Shown here: positions 37,923 through 52,954 of the stretch, in pieces
How the letters are laid out: every line of letters begins with the position of its first letter
How positions within the stretch are numbered: position 1 is the first letter of the stretch
Assembly (NCBI GenBank): GCA_021324255.1
Contig: JAJPJL010000063.1
Span: forward strand, 29,217 to 93,216
Length of the DNA stretch: 64,000 nucleotides
Source of the DNA: Bacillota bacterium
GTDB taxonomy: Bacteria; Sysuimicrobiota; Sysuimicrobiia; Sysuimicrobiales; Segetimicrobiaceae
Direction: 5' to 3'
The notes under the pieces: generated by a model
The model's database searches: none
Told to the model about the DNA's origin: nothing
The model's input: the letters and a program-made list of their open reading frames with translations, nothing else
Translations under genes and position numbers: made by a program

Positions 37923-39689
37923 ATGGCACCGCGATTCCGGGTCGCGATGGCCCAAATCAATACGACCGTCGGGGATTTCGACGGCAACACGCGCAAGATC
38001 ATTGCGCGCTTGGAGGAAGCCCAGGCGCTCGGCGCCGACGTGGTCTCGTTCCCCGAGCTCGCCGTCCCCGGGTATCCGCCCGAGGACCTGCTCATCAAAA
38101 CCGACTTCATCGACGAGAATCTTCGCTGCCTCGAGGAGATCGCCCGGCACGCGGCCGAGACGGCCGCGGTCGTGGGCTTTGCGGATTCCGGCGACCATCT
38201 GTACAACGCCGCGGGCGTGCTGTACCAGGGCCGCATCGCCGGCGTCTACCGCAAGATGCGCCTGCCGAACTACGGCGTGTTCGACGAGAAGCGGTATTTC
38301 CAGCCCGGGAGCGACGCGCCGGTCTACGTCATCCACGGCGTGCCCGTCGGCGTCTCCATCTGCGAGGATGTCTGGGCGCCGGGCGGCCCGCTGCTGGCCC
38401 AGGCGCTCGCCGGCGCACTGATCGCCGTCAACATCAACGGATCCCCGTACTCCGCGGGCAAGTGGCGCGTCCGGGAGGAGATGCTGCGGACGCGCGCCCG
38501 CGACTACGCGATCGCGCTGGCCTACAACAATCTCGTCGGCGGGCAGGACGAGCTCGTCTTCGACGGACTGGGCGTGGTCGTCGACCCGGCCGGGACGGTC
38601 GTGGCCCGCGGACCCGCGTTCGAAGAAGCGCTCGTCGTCGCGGACATCGACGTCGATGCCATCCGCAGCATTCGCCGCTACAATCCGATCCGCACGACGG
38701 ACGCCCTGCGCGACGAAGGGATCCGGGCGCCGAGCTATACGCTCGCCACCGCCGGAACGCCGGCGTCGCGGCCGCCGCTGGGACGGGCCCCGCTGCTCGC
38801 GCCGCCGGACGATCTCGAGGAAGTGTACCGGGCGCTCGTCCTCGGCACGCGGGACTACGTCCGCAAGAATGGATTTCGCGACGTGTTGGTGGGGCTGAGC
38901 GGCGGCGTCGATTCTTCCCTCGTCGCGTGCATCGCGGCGGATGCGCTCGGCCCCGAGGCCGTACACGGCGTGCTGATGCCGTCGCGGTTTACGTCCGATG
39001 AGAGCCGGCGATACGCGTCGGCGCTCGGCGGGGCGCTCGGGATCCGCCTGCTCGATCTCCCGATCGACCCGATCGTGACCGGCTATGAGACCGCCCTCGC
39101 CGGCGCGTTCCACGGGCGTGCGCGCGATATCACCGAGGAGAACCTGCAGGCCAGAACGCGCGGGAACCTCTTGATGGCCCTCTCCAACAAGTTCGGGTGG
39201 CTCGTGCTGACGACCGGCAACAAGAGCGAGATGAGCGTCGGTTATGCGACGCTGTACGGCGACATGGCCGGCGGGTTCGCGGTCCTCAAGGACGTGCCAA
39301 AGACCCTCCTGTATCGCTTGGCGCGCTGGCGGAACGCGCAGGCAGGACGCGACCTTGTGCCCCAGGGCGTGATCGACCGCCCGCCCACCGCGGAATTGCG
39401 CGAGCTCCAAACCGATCAGGACAGCCTGCCGTCGTACGACGTGCTCGACCAGATCCTGGAGCGCTACGTCCAGGAGGACCGCTCGGCGGCCGAGATCGTG
39501 CACGACGGGTTCGACCCCGAGATCGTCGCGCGGGTCATCGCGATGGTGGACCGCAGCGAGTACAAGCGCCGCCAGGCGCCGCCGGGCGTCAAGATCACGC
39601 CGAAAGCATTCGGCAAAGACCGGCGGCTCCCGATCACGAACCGCTACCGAGGACGACGCGCCCCGGCCGCTCCGCCGCGCGCGCCCTAA
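37923..39689 (+). CDS. nadE: Glutamine-dependent NAD+ synthase
   Basis: N-terminal nitrilase domain (VGVSICEDVW) and NAD synthase SGGVDSSLVACIAADALG, TGNKSEMSVGYATLYGDMAGG. Confidence 0.93.
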   Translation: MAPRFRVAMAQINTTVGDFDGNTRKIIARLEEAQALGADVVSFPELAVPGYPPEDLLIKTDFIDENLRCLEEIARHAAETAAVVGFADSGDHLYNAAGVLYQGRIAGVYRKMRLPNYGVFDEKRYFQPGSDAPVYVIHGVPVGVSICEDVWAPGGPLLAQALAGALIAVNINGSPYSAGKWRVREEMLRTRARDYAIALAYNNLVGGQDELVFDGLGVVVDPAGTVVARGPAFEEALVVADIDVDAIRSIRRYNPIRTTDALRDEGIRAPSYTLATAGTPASRPPLGRAPLLAPPDDLEEVYRALVLGTRDYVRKNGFRDVLVGLSGGVDSSLVACIAADALGPEAVHGVLMPSRFTSDESRRYASALGGALGIRLLDLPIDPIVTGYETALAGAFHGRARDITEENLQARTRGNLLMALSNKFGWLVLTTGNKSEMSVGYATLYGDMAGGFAVLKDVPKTLLYRLARWRNAQAGRDLVPQGVIDRPPTAELRELQTDQDSLPSYDVLDQILERYVQEDRSAAEIVHDGFDPEIVARVIAMVDRSEYKRRQAPPGVKITPKAFGKDRRLPITNRYRGRRAPAAPPRAP

Positions 39690-39745
39690 GGCCGGACGGC
39701 GACCGCGCGCCGGGGCGGCGCCGCGCCCGGGGCGCGGCGGCCGTG

Positions 39746-39775
39746 TTGACGCATTTTCCGGGTGTCCCGTACAAT
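39746..39775 (+). promoter_or_regulatory. mfd promoter
   Basis: TTGACG - 18 nt - TACAAT. Confidence 0.55.
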
Positions 39776-39793
39776 AACCGCGGAGGATTTGGC

Positions 39794-43221
<3,428 letters not shown>

Positions 43222-43222
<1 letters not shown>

Positions 43223-44008
43223 TGGATCAAGGCCGGCGCGGGTTCGCGGACCTCGTTGCGATCATGGCGCGCCTTCGAGGGCCGGGCGGCTGTCCGTGGG
43301 ATCGCGAACAAACCCACGCATCGCTGCGCCCCTACCTGCTGGAAGAGGCGTACGAGACGCTCGAGGCGATCGACGCCGGTGACGCGCGCCGCCTCCGCGA
43401 GGAACTCGGCGACCTCCTCCTCCAGGTCGTCTTTCACGCGCAGATGGCGGCGGAGACCGGGGCCTTCACGATTGATCATGTCGTCGCGGAGCTCTCGGAC
43501 AAGCTGATCCGGCGCCACCCTCACGTCTTCGCCGCCGAAGACGCCGCCACCGCGGACGCCGTGCTCAAGCGCTGGGAGACGATCAAAGCGTCCGAGCGGC
43601 CGCGGGACGAGCGAGGCGGTGCGCGCGCCGGCCACGCGGACGGCGCGCTCGGCGGACTACCACGCACGTTGCCCGCGCTGGCCCTGGCCCAGCAAATGCA
43701 GGCGCGCGCGGCAAGGGCGGGGTTCGAGTGGACGGGGTGGCCGGAAGCGGCCGCCAAGGCACGCGAAGAGCTCGACGAGCTCGAGCGCGCGCGGGCGGAG
43801 GGGCCCGCGGACCGCGTCGCGGATGAGCTCGGGGACCTGCTGTTCGCCATGGCCGGGCTGTCGCGGCTGCTCGCGGTCGATGGCGAGCAGGCCCTCAGGG
43901 CCGCGTGCGAGCGGTTTCGCGAACGGTTCGCCCGCCTGGAACGGGCTGTCCGCGCAACCGGACGGTCGCTGGCCGACTGCGGGCCGGACGAGCTCCGGGC
44001 CTTTTGGC

Positions 44009-44022
<14 letters not shown>
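43222..44022 (+). CDS. mazG: Nucleoside triphosphate pyrophosphohydrolase
   Basis: LRGPGGCPWDREQTHASLRPYLLEEAYETLEAID, two MazG repeats. Confidence 0.93.
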
Positions 44023-45576
<1,554 letters not shown>

Positions 45577-45658
45577 CGCAACGCCCCCGGGAGATCCTGC
45601 GCCGGGGTGACGGGCGCGGGAAGGAAAGACGGCCGGCATCCAGAAAGTCACGACGGCT

Positions 45659-46411
45659 ATGGCCATCGGTCGCCGCACGGGAGGGGCGCCGAGGTGGATC
45701 CGGCTCGTTGCGGGATGCACGGCGGCGGCCCTCCTACTCGTACTCACGGTCGTCTACGCGCTGACCACGATCCACGTGCGGTCGGCGCTCGCCCGCTTTA
45801 GCCGCGGGGACGCGCCCTCGCGCCCCGTCCATAACATCCCCTACGCCGAGCTCATCAATCGAACGGCCGGCGCGCACCACGTCAACCCGGCGGTCGTAGC
45901 CGCGGTGGTGGCCGCCGAGAGCGGGTTCAACCCCGCGGCGCGCTCGCGCCGCGGGGCGTACGGGCTCATGCAGGTACTCCCCGCTACCTGGCGTGACGTC
46001 GGCCCCAAGACCTCGTGCGCGCCCGAGACGGCACGGCTCACGACGCCGCCGTGCATGGACGATCCCGGGGCGAATCTCGACGTCGGGGTGACGTACCTGG
46101 AGCGGCTCATCCGGCGGTTCGACGGCAACTTGCTCCTGGCGCTCGCGGCCTACAACGCCGGCGCCGAGACGGTCGCGCGGACCCGGGGCGTCCCCCCATA
46201 CCCCGAGACGGCGCGTTATCTGCGCCAGGTGGCGCTGGCGTGGTTCCAACTGCAGCGCGACGGCACGCTGACGCCGTTCTGGCGCGGCGTCCTTCGCTCG
46301 TTCGACGCCTGGCAGCGGGCGCGCGCGGCACTGCTCGGGGGTCGCGCCGCGCACGCGCTCCCCGCGGTGTGGGCCGGCCCGCTCGACGTCGCACGGGCGG
46401 GGTTGCCGTGA
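45659..46411 (+). CDS. Lytic transglycosylase (SLT-domain) membrane protein
   Basis: TM then AAESGFNPAARSRRGAYGLMQVLPATW, LALAAYNAGAE. Confidence 0.9.
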   Translation: MAIGRRTGGAPRWIRLVAGCTAAALLLVLTVVYALTTIHVRSALARFSRGDAPSRPVHNIPYAELINRTAGAHHVNPAVVAAVVAAESGFNPAARSRRGAYGLMQVLPATWRDVGPKTSCAPETARLTTPPCMDDPGANLDVGVTYLERLIRRFDGNLLLALAAYNAGAETVARTRGVPPYPETARYLRQVALAWFQLQRDGTLTPFWRGVLRSFDAWQRARAALLGGRAAHALPAVWAGPLDVARAGLP

Positions 46412-46947
46412 TGGGGGCTCGCGGCCGCGACGTGAAGGAGGCGCGGGGCGGCGCGGCCGCGCGGGTGCGCCGTCCGGGTCCCCCGGCATCGAGGCGTTTC
46501 CTCGTGCTCGCCGGCGCGGCCGTCCTCGCGTGGTCCGCCTGGGCGCTGGCCGCGCAGTACTCGCGCACGTACGCGCTGGGACGGGAAGCGGCGCGGTTGG
46601 ACGAGCGGCGCCGCGAGCTCGTGGCGTCGAACGAGGCGCTGCGCGAGGAGATCCAGCGTCTTCGCACGGACGACAAGTATCTCGCCTGGCTGGCTCGGAA
46701 GGAACTCGGCATGGTCCGCCCCGGCGAGGTCGAATTTCTCATCGTATCGCCCCAAGGGGGCGAGCCCGCCGGCGCGATTGGCGGGGAACCGGATCGGCGC
46801 GGCGCCGCGGCCACCTCTCCCGACCCCGGCGCCATTACTGCGCCGGCACCGGACGCCGGCGCGGCCCGCATACCCCAGGGGGGATGGATCGAGCGCCTGC
46901 TGCGGCGCGTGACGGTGTGGGCCGCCCGGCTTCACCTGATCCGCTAA
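46411..46947 (+). CDS. FtsB/DivIC-family septum formation initiator
   Basis: TM plus coiled coil (REAARLDERRRELVASNEALREEIQRLRTDDKYLAWLARKELGMVRPGEVEFLI). Confidence 0.85.
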   Translation: MGARGRDVKEARGGAAARVRRPGPPASRRFLVLAGAAVLAWSAWALAAQYSRTYALGREAARLDERRRELVASNEALREEIQRLRTDDKYLAWLARKELGMVRPGEVEFLIVSPQGGEPAGAIGGEPDRRGAAATSPDPGAITAPAPDAGAARIPQGGWIERLLRRVTVWAARLHLIR

Positions 46948-47021
46948 GTGATGAGGGCCGAGACCACCGGCCGCTGCCTGCGGCGTGAGCCAGGACGTCC
47001 GGCCAGGCCCGCTCGGCCCGT

Positions 47022-47615
47022 CTACTCTTGCCGCACATTGGCGACACCGTCCCAGAGCTCGCGGTAGAACAGGACGGTGTCGTCGAGGGATCCCGCGGCG
47101 CCGCGCGCGTAGCGGGGGATCACGCCCGCGCGCACGTACCCTAAGCGCTCGTAGAGCCGCTCCGCCGCGTCTCCGCGCCGGGTGTCGAGCACCAGCAGCG
47201 TGCGCCCCATCGCCCGGGCCGCGTCCTCGATCGCCCGCATCAGCGCGCCACCAATTCCCCGCCGGCGCGCGACGGAGTGCACCATCAACTTCATCACCTC
47301 GGCGCGATGGCGCGCGTTTGGCATCGGTGCGAGATCGGCCTGGACCGACCCCAGCACGGCGCCGTCCTCGACCGCGGCGAGCAGCACACGTGTCCCGGCG
47401 GCGACCGCGCGGATCGCCGCCACCCAGTACTCCGCCGCCGCCGCAGGATCCAGCGGCGGCAAAAATCCCACCGATGCGCCGCCGTCGACGACGTCCCGCA
47501 GCAGCGCCACGAGGCCGTCGAGACACGCGCCGGCGTCCGCGGCGCTCAGGCGCTCGACCCGATACGTCTGCGTGCTCTCGCACGCGCGGAACCCGGGTGC
47601 AGCATCACCGAACAC
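47022..47615 (-). CDS. GNAT N-acetyltransferase
   Basis: KLMVHSVARRRGIGGALMRAIEDAARAMGRTLLVLDTRRGDAAERLYERLGY; GTG start at 47615 is my best estimate. Confidence 0.83.
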   Translation of the reverse strand: MFGDAAPGFRACESTQTYRVERLSAADAGACLDGLVALLRDVVDGGASVGFLPPLDPAAAAEYWVAAIRAVAAGTRVLLAAVEDGAVLGSVQADLAPMPNARHRAEVMKLMVHSVARRRGIGGALMRAIEDAARAMGRTLLVLDTRRGDAAERLYERLGYVRAGVIPRYARGAAGSLDDTVLFYRELWDGVANVRQE

Positions 47616-47697
47616 CGCATCCCCCCCTATAGAGACGTGTTCCGGCTCCGTGCCGACCGGTCGCACCCTGCTCCGGGCCGCGGCCACGAGGGCCGAA

Positions 47698-47735
47698 GAA
47701 AAACGCGCCGTCCGACGACATGTCGAACCGGCGCG
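47698..47735 (-). terminator. Intrinsic terminator in leader of GNAT gene
   Basis: CGCGCCG...CGGCGCG followed on minus strand by TTTTTCTTC. Confidence 0.6.
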
Positions 47736-47867
47736 ACCCTGGCACCCGGCCACGGGGTCAGCGGGGACCCGCAGCCTAGTTCATAGCGCACCACACAGGG
47801 CCGCGGTTGTCAAGGTGCCGCGTGGCCTCCGGTTGCCGCCGGGCCGGCTTGGCGGACGCTCGTGGGA

Positions 47868-47905
47868 TGACAGAATCACTGATCGGTTAGGGGGTGACAG
47901 AATCA
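47868..47905 (+). repeat. Direct repeat TGACAGAATCA x2, 27 bp apart
   Basis: Identical 11-mers at 47868-47878 and 47895-47905 upstream of the S1-domain gene promoter. Confidence 0.6.
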
Positions 47906-47934
47906 TCGAGCTATTACACTCACTTGATGCTTTA

Positions 47935-47963
47935 TTGACACCCCCTGGGAGCAGGGCTATAAT
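47935..47963 (+). promoter_or_regulatory. Perfect consensus sigma70-type promoter
   Basis: TTGACA - 17 nt - TATAAT. Confidence 0.85.
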
Positions 47964-48003
47964 TCTCCCGCATCTCTTTAGGGGGAGGGTTGGTTTCACC
48001 GGT

Positions 48004-48375
48004 ATGAGCCTCGAGGCGGGAACGGTCCTTGAAGGCGTTGTCGTCAAGATCACCCACTACGGCGCGTTCGTTGAACTGCAGGACGGCAAAAGCGGCCTCG
48101 TTCACATTTCCGAGATCGCCGACACGTACGTCAAAGACGTCCGCGACTATCTCAAAGAGCAGGAACGGGTCAAGGTCAAGGTTCTCGGTTACAACGACAA
48201 GGGCAAGCTGGATCTCTCGGTCAAGCAGGCGCTCGACCCGGCCGAGCGGCAGGCACGAGCGCGCTCCAAGGCGACGTTTGAGGAGAAGCTGACCAAGTTC
48301 ATGAAGGAGAGCGAGGAGCGCCTCCTCGACCTCAAGCGTAACACCGAGGCCAAGCGCGGCGGCCGGCGCCGCTGA
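48004..48375 (+). CDS. S1 RNA-binding domain protein, YabR-like
   Basis: EGVVVKITHYGAFVELQDGKSGLVHISEIADTYVKDV; basic C-terminus. Confidence 0.9.
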   Translation: MSLEAGTVLEGVVVKITHYGAFVELQDGKSGLVHISEIADTYVKDVRDYLKEQERVKVKVLGYNDKGKLDLSVKQALDPAERQARARSKATFEEKLTKFMKESEERLLDLKRNTEAKRGGRRR

Positions 48376-48392
48376 CCGCGCGGCACCGACCC

Positions 48393-48731
48393 TTACTGGA
48401 CCCCGAGCATCCAGGCTAGATCCTCGAACGTCTGCCAGACGATTTCGTCGGTCTGCAGGCTGCGGCTCTGATCCCGGATGTTGCCGAGCTCGCCGAGTTG
48501 CTCCAGCTCGTCGCGCATCCGCTGCAGCCGGTTTCGGAGCCCGAGCACGCGCTGATCGACGGTTTCCTCCGGGAGCAACCCCTGCACTTTTTCGAGCGCC
48601 TCACGCTCGACCTTGCGGGCGAGCCGGTCGATCTCCACGGGCTCGAGCCTCGAGTACACCACCAGGCCGCGTCGCTCCTCGACCGCCGCGCTCACCACGT
48701 TCTGCAGTTCTTTGAGTACCTGTTCGCTCAT
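48393..48731 (-). CDS. Hypothetical coiled-coil protein
   Basis: ATG at 48731 overlaps the upstream gene stop; charged helical sequence. Confidence 0.6.
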   Translation of the reverse strand: MSEQVLKELQNVVSAAVEERRGLVVYSRLEPVEIDRLARKVEREALEKVQGLLPEETVDQRVLGLRNRLQRMRDELEQLGELGNIRDQSRSLQTDEIVWQTFEDLAWMLGVQ

Positions 48732-49627
48732 CGCCGATCCTCGCGCAGTGTGTTCGACTTCGGTGCGGCGTCGCCTGCCGGCTCTCCGCCGCCGGACGTC
48801 GCATAGCGCAGCAATGCCCGCAGCGCCTGCAGCGCCACCTCGACGGCGTACGCGGGACCGTCCTCGGATGTCCACGAGCCGTCCGGCCGGCGGCACCGGG
48901 CGAGCAGGTCGAGGCACCGGCCGACGGGCCGGGCCTCCTCGTCCACCGCGGCTGTGCCGAGACACCGCAGCAACTCGACGAGCGCGCCGGCGCGCCAGCG
49001 GCTGTCGTCGACGGCCGCGAGCGCTTCCAGCCCCCGGGCGACCGCGTCGGAACCGGGCCCGTCCATGAGGTGGAGAAACGCCGTCGCGAACCACGTTGTC
49101 CTGAGGAAACCCACGAACCGCCCCCCGCTCGTTTGGCACGCCCGCAGGTAGGCGGCCGCGCGTTGGACCGCATCGGTTCCGGCGCCGGCGCGCGCGAGCC
49201 AGTACGCGACGAGCGCCGTGGACGCCACGCGGACGCGCGGGTCGCTGGGGAGCAGCCGGGGCGGCGGGCCATACCGGAGCAGACCCGGCGGCTCGTCCCA
49301 TGAACCGTCGGGACGCTGCTGCGCCAGGAGAAACACGAGCGCGCGATCCACGTGCGGTCCAGCAAAGAGGCCGAGATCGTCGAGCCACATCAGTGCGGTC
49401 GCCGTGGCCTCGATCGTGGAGGGGCGGCCCTGCACGAACTGATACGGGAACCCGCCGTCCTCGTTCTGCCGCGCCTCGAGCGCGCGTGTCACCTTGTCGT
49501 CCGGCCGCGCCCGCCCGAGAATGCCGCGGAGCCGCGCCCGCTCCAGCTCGCTGCCCTCGCGGTCGATATAGGCGATCGTCGCGCCCCACTCGATCGGGGC
49601 GGCGCGGGAGAGCGCTACGGCGGACAT
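48728..49627 (-). CDS. Prenyltransferase/squalene-oxidase-repeat (alpha/alpha toroid) protein
   Basis: Repeats RQNEDGGFPYQF, QQRPDGSWDEPP, RRPDGSWTSEDGPAYAVEVALQAL. Confidence 0.8.
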   Translation of the reverse strand: MSAVALSRAAPIEWGATIAYIDREGSELERARLRGILGRARPDDKVTRALEARQNEDGGFPYQFVQGRPSTIEATATALMWLDDLGLFAGPHVDRALVFLLAQQRPDGSWDEPPGLLRYGPPPRLLPSDPRVRVASTALVAYWLARAGAGTDAVQRAAAYLRACQTSGGRFVGFLRTTWFATAFLHLMDGPGSDAVARGLEALAAVDDSRWRAGALVELLRCLGTAAVDEEARPVGRCLDLLARCRRPDGSWTSEDGPAYAVEVALQALRALLRYATSGGGEPAGDAAPKSNTLREDRR

Positions 49628-49759
49628 GATCGGGCGCAGCGCATCCCGAGCGGACACCCGGCCCGGCCACAGGAAGCGCGCGGGTGCAATCCGAAGCGTC
49701 CTTTCATCAGATCGTCAGGGGAGGTGACCCCGCCCGCCTCGGCGGCGCGGGAACACAGC

Positions 49760-50659
49760 GTGGCGGAGCGCATCGGCTTTCTCGGCATCGGGGCGATGGG
49801 GCAACCCATGGCCGCGAACCTCTTGCGCCGGGGCCTGGACGTCACGGTCCTGGTTCACCGGCGTCCCGAGCCCGCGCGGGCGCTCGAATCTCTCGGCGCG
49901 CGCGTCGCCGGCTCGCTCGCCGACCTCATTGCGGGCTGCCCCATGGTGATCGCCTGCCTGCCGACATCCGCGGAGGTCGAGGCGACCGTCCTCGGGCCCG
50001 GTGGCGTGCTCGACGCCGGCGCGCCGGGCGGCATCTTCGTAGACATGGGCACCAGCCGGCCCGCATCGACGCAGATGCTGGCGCGGCGATTGCACGAGCG
50101 CGAGATCGCCATGGTCGACGCGCCGATCACCGGTGGCGTCCGGGGCGCGGCGGAGGGCACCTTGACGATCTACGCCGGCGGCCGGGCGGAGGACGTCGCA
50201 CGCGTGCGGCCGGCCCTCGACGCGATGGGGCGCGCGATCTTCCACATGGGGGACATCGGCAGCGGTCACGTCACCAAGCTCCTCAACAACATGATCTCGC
50301 TCTCGTCGATGGCCGTGCTGGCGGAGGTGCTGCCGCTCGGCGTCCGCGCCGGGCTCGACCCGGCGCGGCTCGTCGACGCGCTCAGCGCCGGCAGCGCCGC
50401 CGCACCGATGCTACAGGCGCGGAGTACGAGGATTCTCGATCGCGAGTTCACCCCGTCGTTCCAGGTCGCCCTGGCGCACAAGGATCTGCGCTTGGCCCAC
50501 GAGCTCGCCCAGGAGCACAACCTCCCCGTGCCGGCCACGACCTCCGCGCTCTTGACGTACACGATGGCGCGGAGCCTCGGTCTCGACGCGGAGGATACCG
50601 TGGCCCTGGTAAAGGTGTGGGAGCGTCTCGCCGGGGTCGAAGTCAAGCGCAACGCCTAA
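49760..50659 (+). CDS. 3-hydroxyisobutyrate dehydrogenase-family NAD(P)-dependent oxidoreductase
   Basis: IGFLGIGAMGQPMAANLLRRG, DAPITGGVRGAAEGTLTI, GSGHVTKLLNNM. Confidence 0.92.
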   Translation: MAERIGFLGIGAMGQPMAANLLRRGLDVTVLVHRRPEPARALESLGARVAGSLADLIAGCPMVIACLPTSAEVEATVLGPGGVLDAGAPGGIFVDMGTSRPASTQMLARRLHEREIAMVDAPITGGVRGAAEGTLTIYAGGRAEDVARVRPALDAMGRAIFHMGDIGSGHVTKLLNNMISLSSMAVLAEVLPLGVRAGLDPARLVDALSAGSAAAPMLQARSTRILDREFTPSFQVALAHKDLRLAHELAQEHNLPVPATTSALLTYTMARSLGLDAEDTVALVKVWERLAGVEVKRNA

Positions 50660-50737
50660 CCCCTCGCGACGCCGAGCCGCTCGAATGCCGCGGCGCTCAC
50701 AGCCGGACAGCCGTCCCACCGGGCCGCCGCGCCACGC

Positions 50738-51547
50738 TCAGCCGGCGGCCAGGTCCTCATCGCGCAGGTCGGTCAAAAACATGTGCCCCGGCGCATGAGT
50801 GATCATGAGCTCGACCTGCGCCGCCATCGCCACCGCCTGCGGCGTGACCCCGCACCCCCAGAAGACCGGGATCTCCCCGGGTTCGATGCGCGGCGGATCC
50901 CCGAACTGGGGACGGGCGAGGTCGGCGACCCCGATTGCGGTCGGGTCGCCCGCGTGCACCGGCGCGCCGTGCGCGCCGGGATACCGTCCCGTCACGAGAA
51001 TGGCCCGCGGGACCGCCGCCGCGGGCAGCGGCCGCATGCTGACGACCATGGGGCCGCTCAGGGCGCCCGCCGGGCGGCACGGCAGGGACGTGACGTACAT
51101 CGCGACGTTGCACCCATCTTCGAGGTGCCGCACTGGCAGCCCGGCCCGGACCATGGCGCCCTCGAACGTAAACGAGCATCCGAGGAGGAACGCGACGAGG
51201 TCATCCCGCCAATACCGCGTGATCTCGGTCTCCTCGGCCTCGAGCCGGCCGCGGCGGTAGATGCGATACCGCGGGAGGTCGGTCCGGAGATCGGCCCCGG
51301 GCGCGGCGCGGGCCGGTTCGGGAGAGCCCGGGTCCGTGACATCGATCAACGGACACGGCTTCGGATTGCGCTGGCAGAAGACGAGGAAGTCGTAGGCGAG
51401 CCCGCGAGGCACCACGACCAAGTTGGCCTGCGCAAAACCGGGCGCCAGGCCCGCCGTGGGGCGATCCCAGCCCCCGCTCCGGATGCGAAGACGCAGATCC
51501 CGTGGAGACGCATTCTCGAGCGCGCTGATTTGCGCCGGCACCGTCAT
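50738..51547 (-). CDS. DUF1445 / YcsI-family putative hydro-lyase
   Basis: [61 protein letters not shown]. Confidence 0.88.
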   Translation of the reverse strand: MTVPAQISALENASPRDLRLRIRSGGWDRPTAGLAPGFAQANLVVVPRGLAYDFLVFCQRNPKPCPLIDVTDPGSPEPARAAPGADLRTDLPRYRIYRRGRLEAEETEITRYWRDDLVAFLLGCSFTFEGAMVRAGLPVRHLEDGCNVAMYVTSLPCRPAGALSGPMVVSMRPLPAAAVPRAILVTGRYPGAHGAPVHAGDPTAIGVADLARPQFGDPPRIEPGEIPVFWGCGVTPQAVAMAAQVELMITHAPGHMFLTDLRDEDLAAG

Positions 51548-51700
51548 GGCACGATATTCCTCGACTCCCCCGGTCTGTCCTCCGCGCCGCGGGAGGGGGG
51601 CGCGGAATGCTCTCGAACGGATCGGCATGTGCCGCACCGGTAGTTTACCCGGCGCCCCGGCCACCTCTCGCGCCGCGCGGCCGGCGTTCGCGCCGCGGCG

Positions 51701-52954
51701 GTGATCTCGCTTCCGGGGCTCCTCGGCCGCCGGCGCGCCGCCGTGCACTACGGCTGGATCATCGTCGGCGCGCTCTCGGTCACCGAAACCGTCTCGTGGG
51801 GGATCATCTACTACGGGTTCCCGGTGTTCCTCCAACCGATGGAGCGCGCGCTCAACGCCTCCGCCGTCGCGGTCGCCGGCGCGTTTTCACTGGCGCTCGC
51901 GGTCACCGCATTCGCCGCAGTTCCCGTGGGACGCTGGATCGATCGCGGCGGTCCGCGCGGCCTCATGACGACCGGCTCCTGCCTCGCCGTGCTCCTCACG
52001 TTTGCCTGGGCCCGCACCGGCAGTCTCGCCATGCTGTATGCGGTGTGGGGCGGCATGGGCGTGGCCATGGCGATGACGCTGTACGATCCCGCGTTTGCGG
52101 CGATCGTGCAGTGGTTCGGGAAGCACCGCGACCGCGCCCTGCTGATCGTGACGCTTGCCGCCGGGCTGGCGAGCACGATCTTCATGCCGTTCGCCGCGTG
52201 GTTGCTGGCGCGGATCGGCTGGCGCGCGGCGATCGAGGTGCTCGGCATCCTGCTCGCGGCGATCACGATTCCCATTCACGCGGCGGTGCTGCGCCCCTCG
52301 AGCCTCACGGAGGCGACCGCGAGGCCCGCCGTGTCCCGGGAGCCCGCCGATGCCGGCGGCGTCCCGCTGGGCGATGCGGTACGCCGGGCATACTTCTGGA
52401 CGCTCAACGTGACGTTTGCGGTCGGCGCGTTCGCCACGGTCACGATCACCGTGCATCTCATCCCGTTCCTGACGCAGCACGGGTATCCTCCGGGGTACGC
52501 CGCGGCCGCCGTGGGCTGGATCGGCGCGATGCAGATTCCGGGGCGCCTCCTCTTCGTACCGGTCGCCGCGTGGCTCGGCCCGCGCGCGGTGACGGGATCG
52601 GTGTTCGTCGCCCAGGCCCTGGCGATGGCCATGCTGCCGCTGGTCGGCCGCCTCCCGATGCTCATCCCGGCGATCCTGCTGCTCGGCGCGGCCAACGGCA
52701 TGTCGACGCTGGCGCGCCCCTCCGCCGTTGCCGACGCCTTTGGCCGGCGCCACTACGCCAGCGTGAGCGGGGCGATCGCGGCCGGGTCAAACGGCGCGCG
52801 CGCGCTGGCACCGGTCGGCGCGGCACTGCTCGGCGCGTGGATGGGAAGCTACGCGCAACTGTTCGGCATGCTGGCCGGCGCGCTGGCGCTCGCCGGCGCC
52901 GCGTTGCTCGTGGCGGCGCGCACGGCGCCGTCCGGAGCGAAGCGGGCGGCCTAG
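51701..52954 (+). CDS. MFS transporter
   Basis: Twelve-TM-like pattern; [13 protein letters not shown] loop. Confidence 0.88.
   Translation: MISLPGLLGRRRAAVHYGWIIVGALSVTETVSWGIIYYGFPVFLQPMERALNASAVAVAGAFSLALAVTAFAAVPVGRWIDRGGPRGLMTTGSCLAVLLTFAWARTGSLAMLYAVWGGMGVAMAMTLYDPAFAAIVQWFGKHRDRALLIVTLAAGLASTIFMPFAAWLLARIGWRAAIEVLGILLAAITIPIHAAVLRPSSLTEATARPAVSREPADAGGVPLGDAVRRAYFWTLNVTFAVGAFATVTITVHLIPFLTQHGYPPGYAAAAVGWIGAMQIPGRLLFVPVAAWLGPRAVTGSVFVAQALAMAMLPLVGRLPMLIPAILLLGAANGMSTLARPSAVADAFGRRHYASVSGAIAAGSNGARALAPVGAALLGAWMGSYAQLFGMLAGALALAGAALLVAARTAPSGAKRAA

Noticed and set aside
47640-47760. tRNA-like element because of GGTTCGA
   Set aside because: No acceptor stem, anticodon arm or CCA; the region folds as a terminator stem
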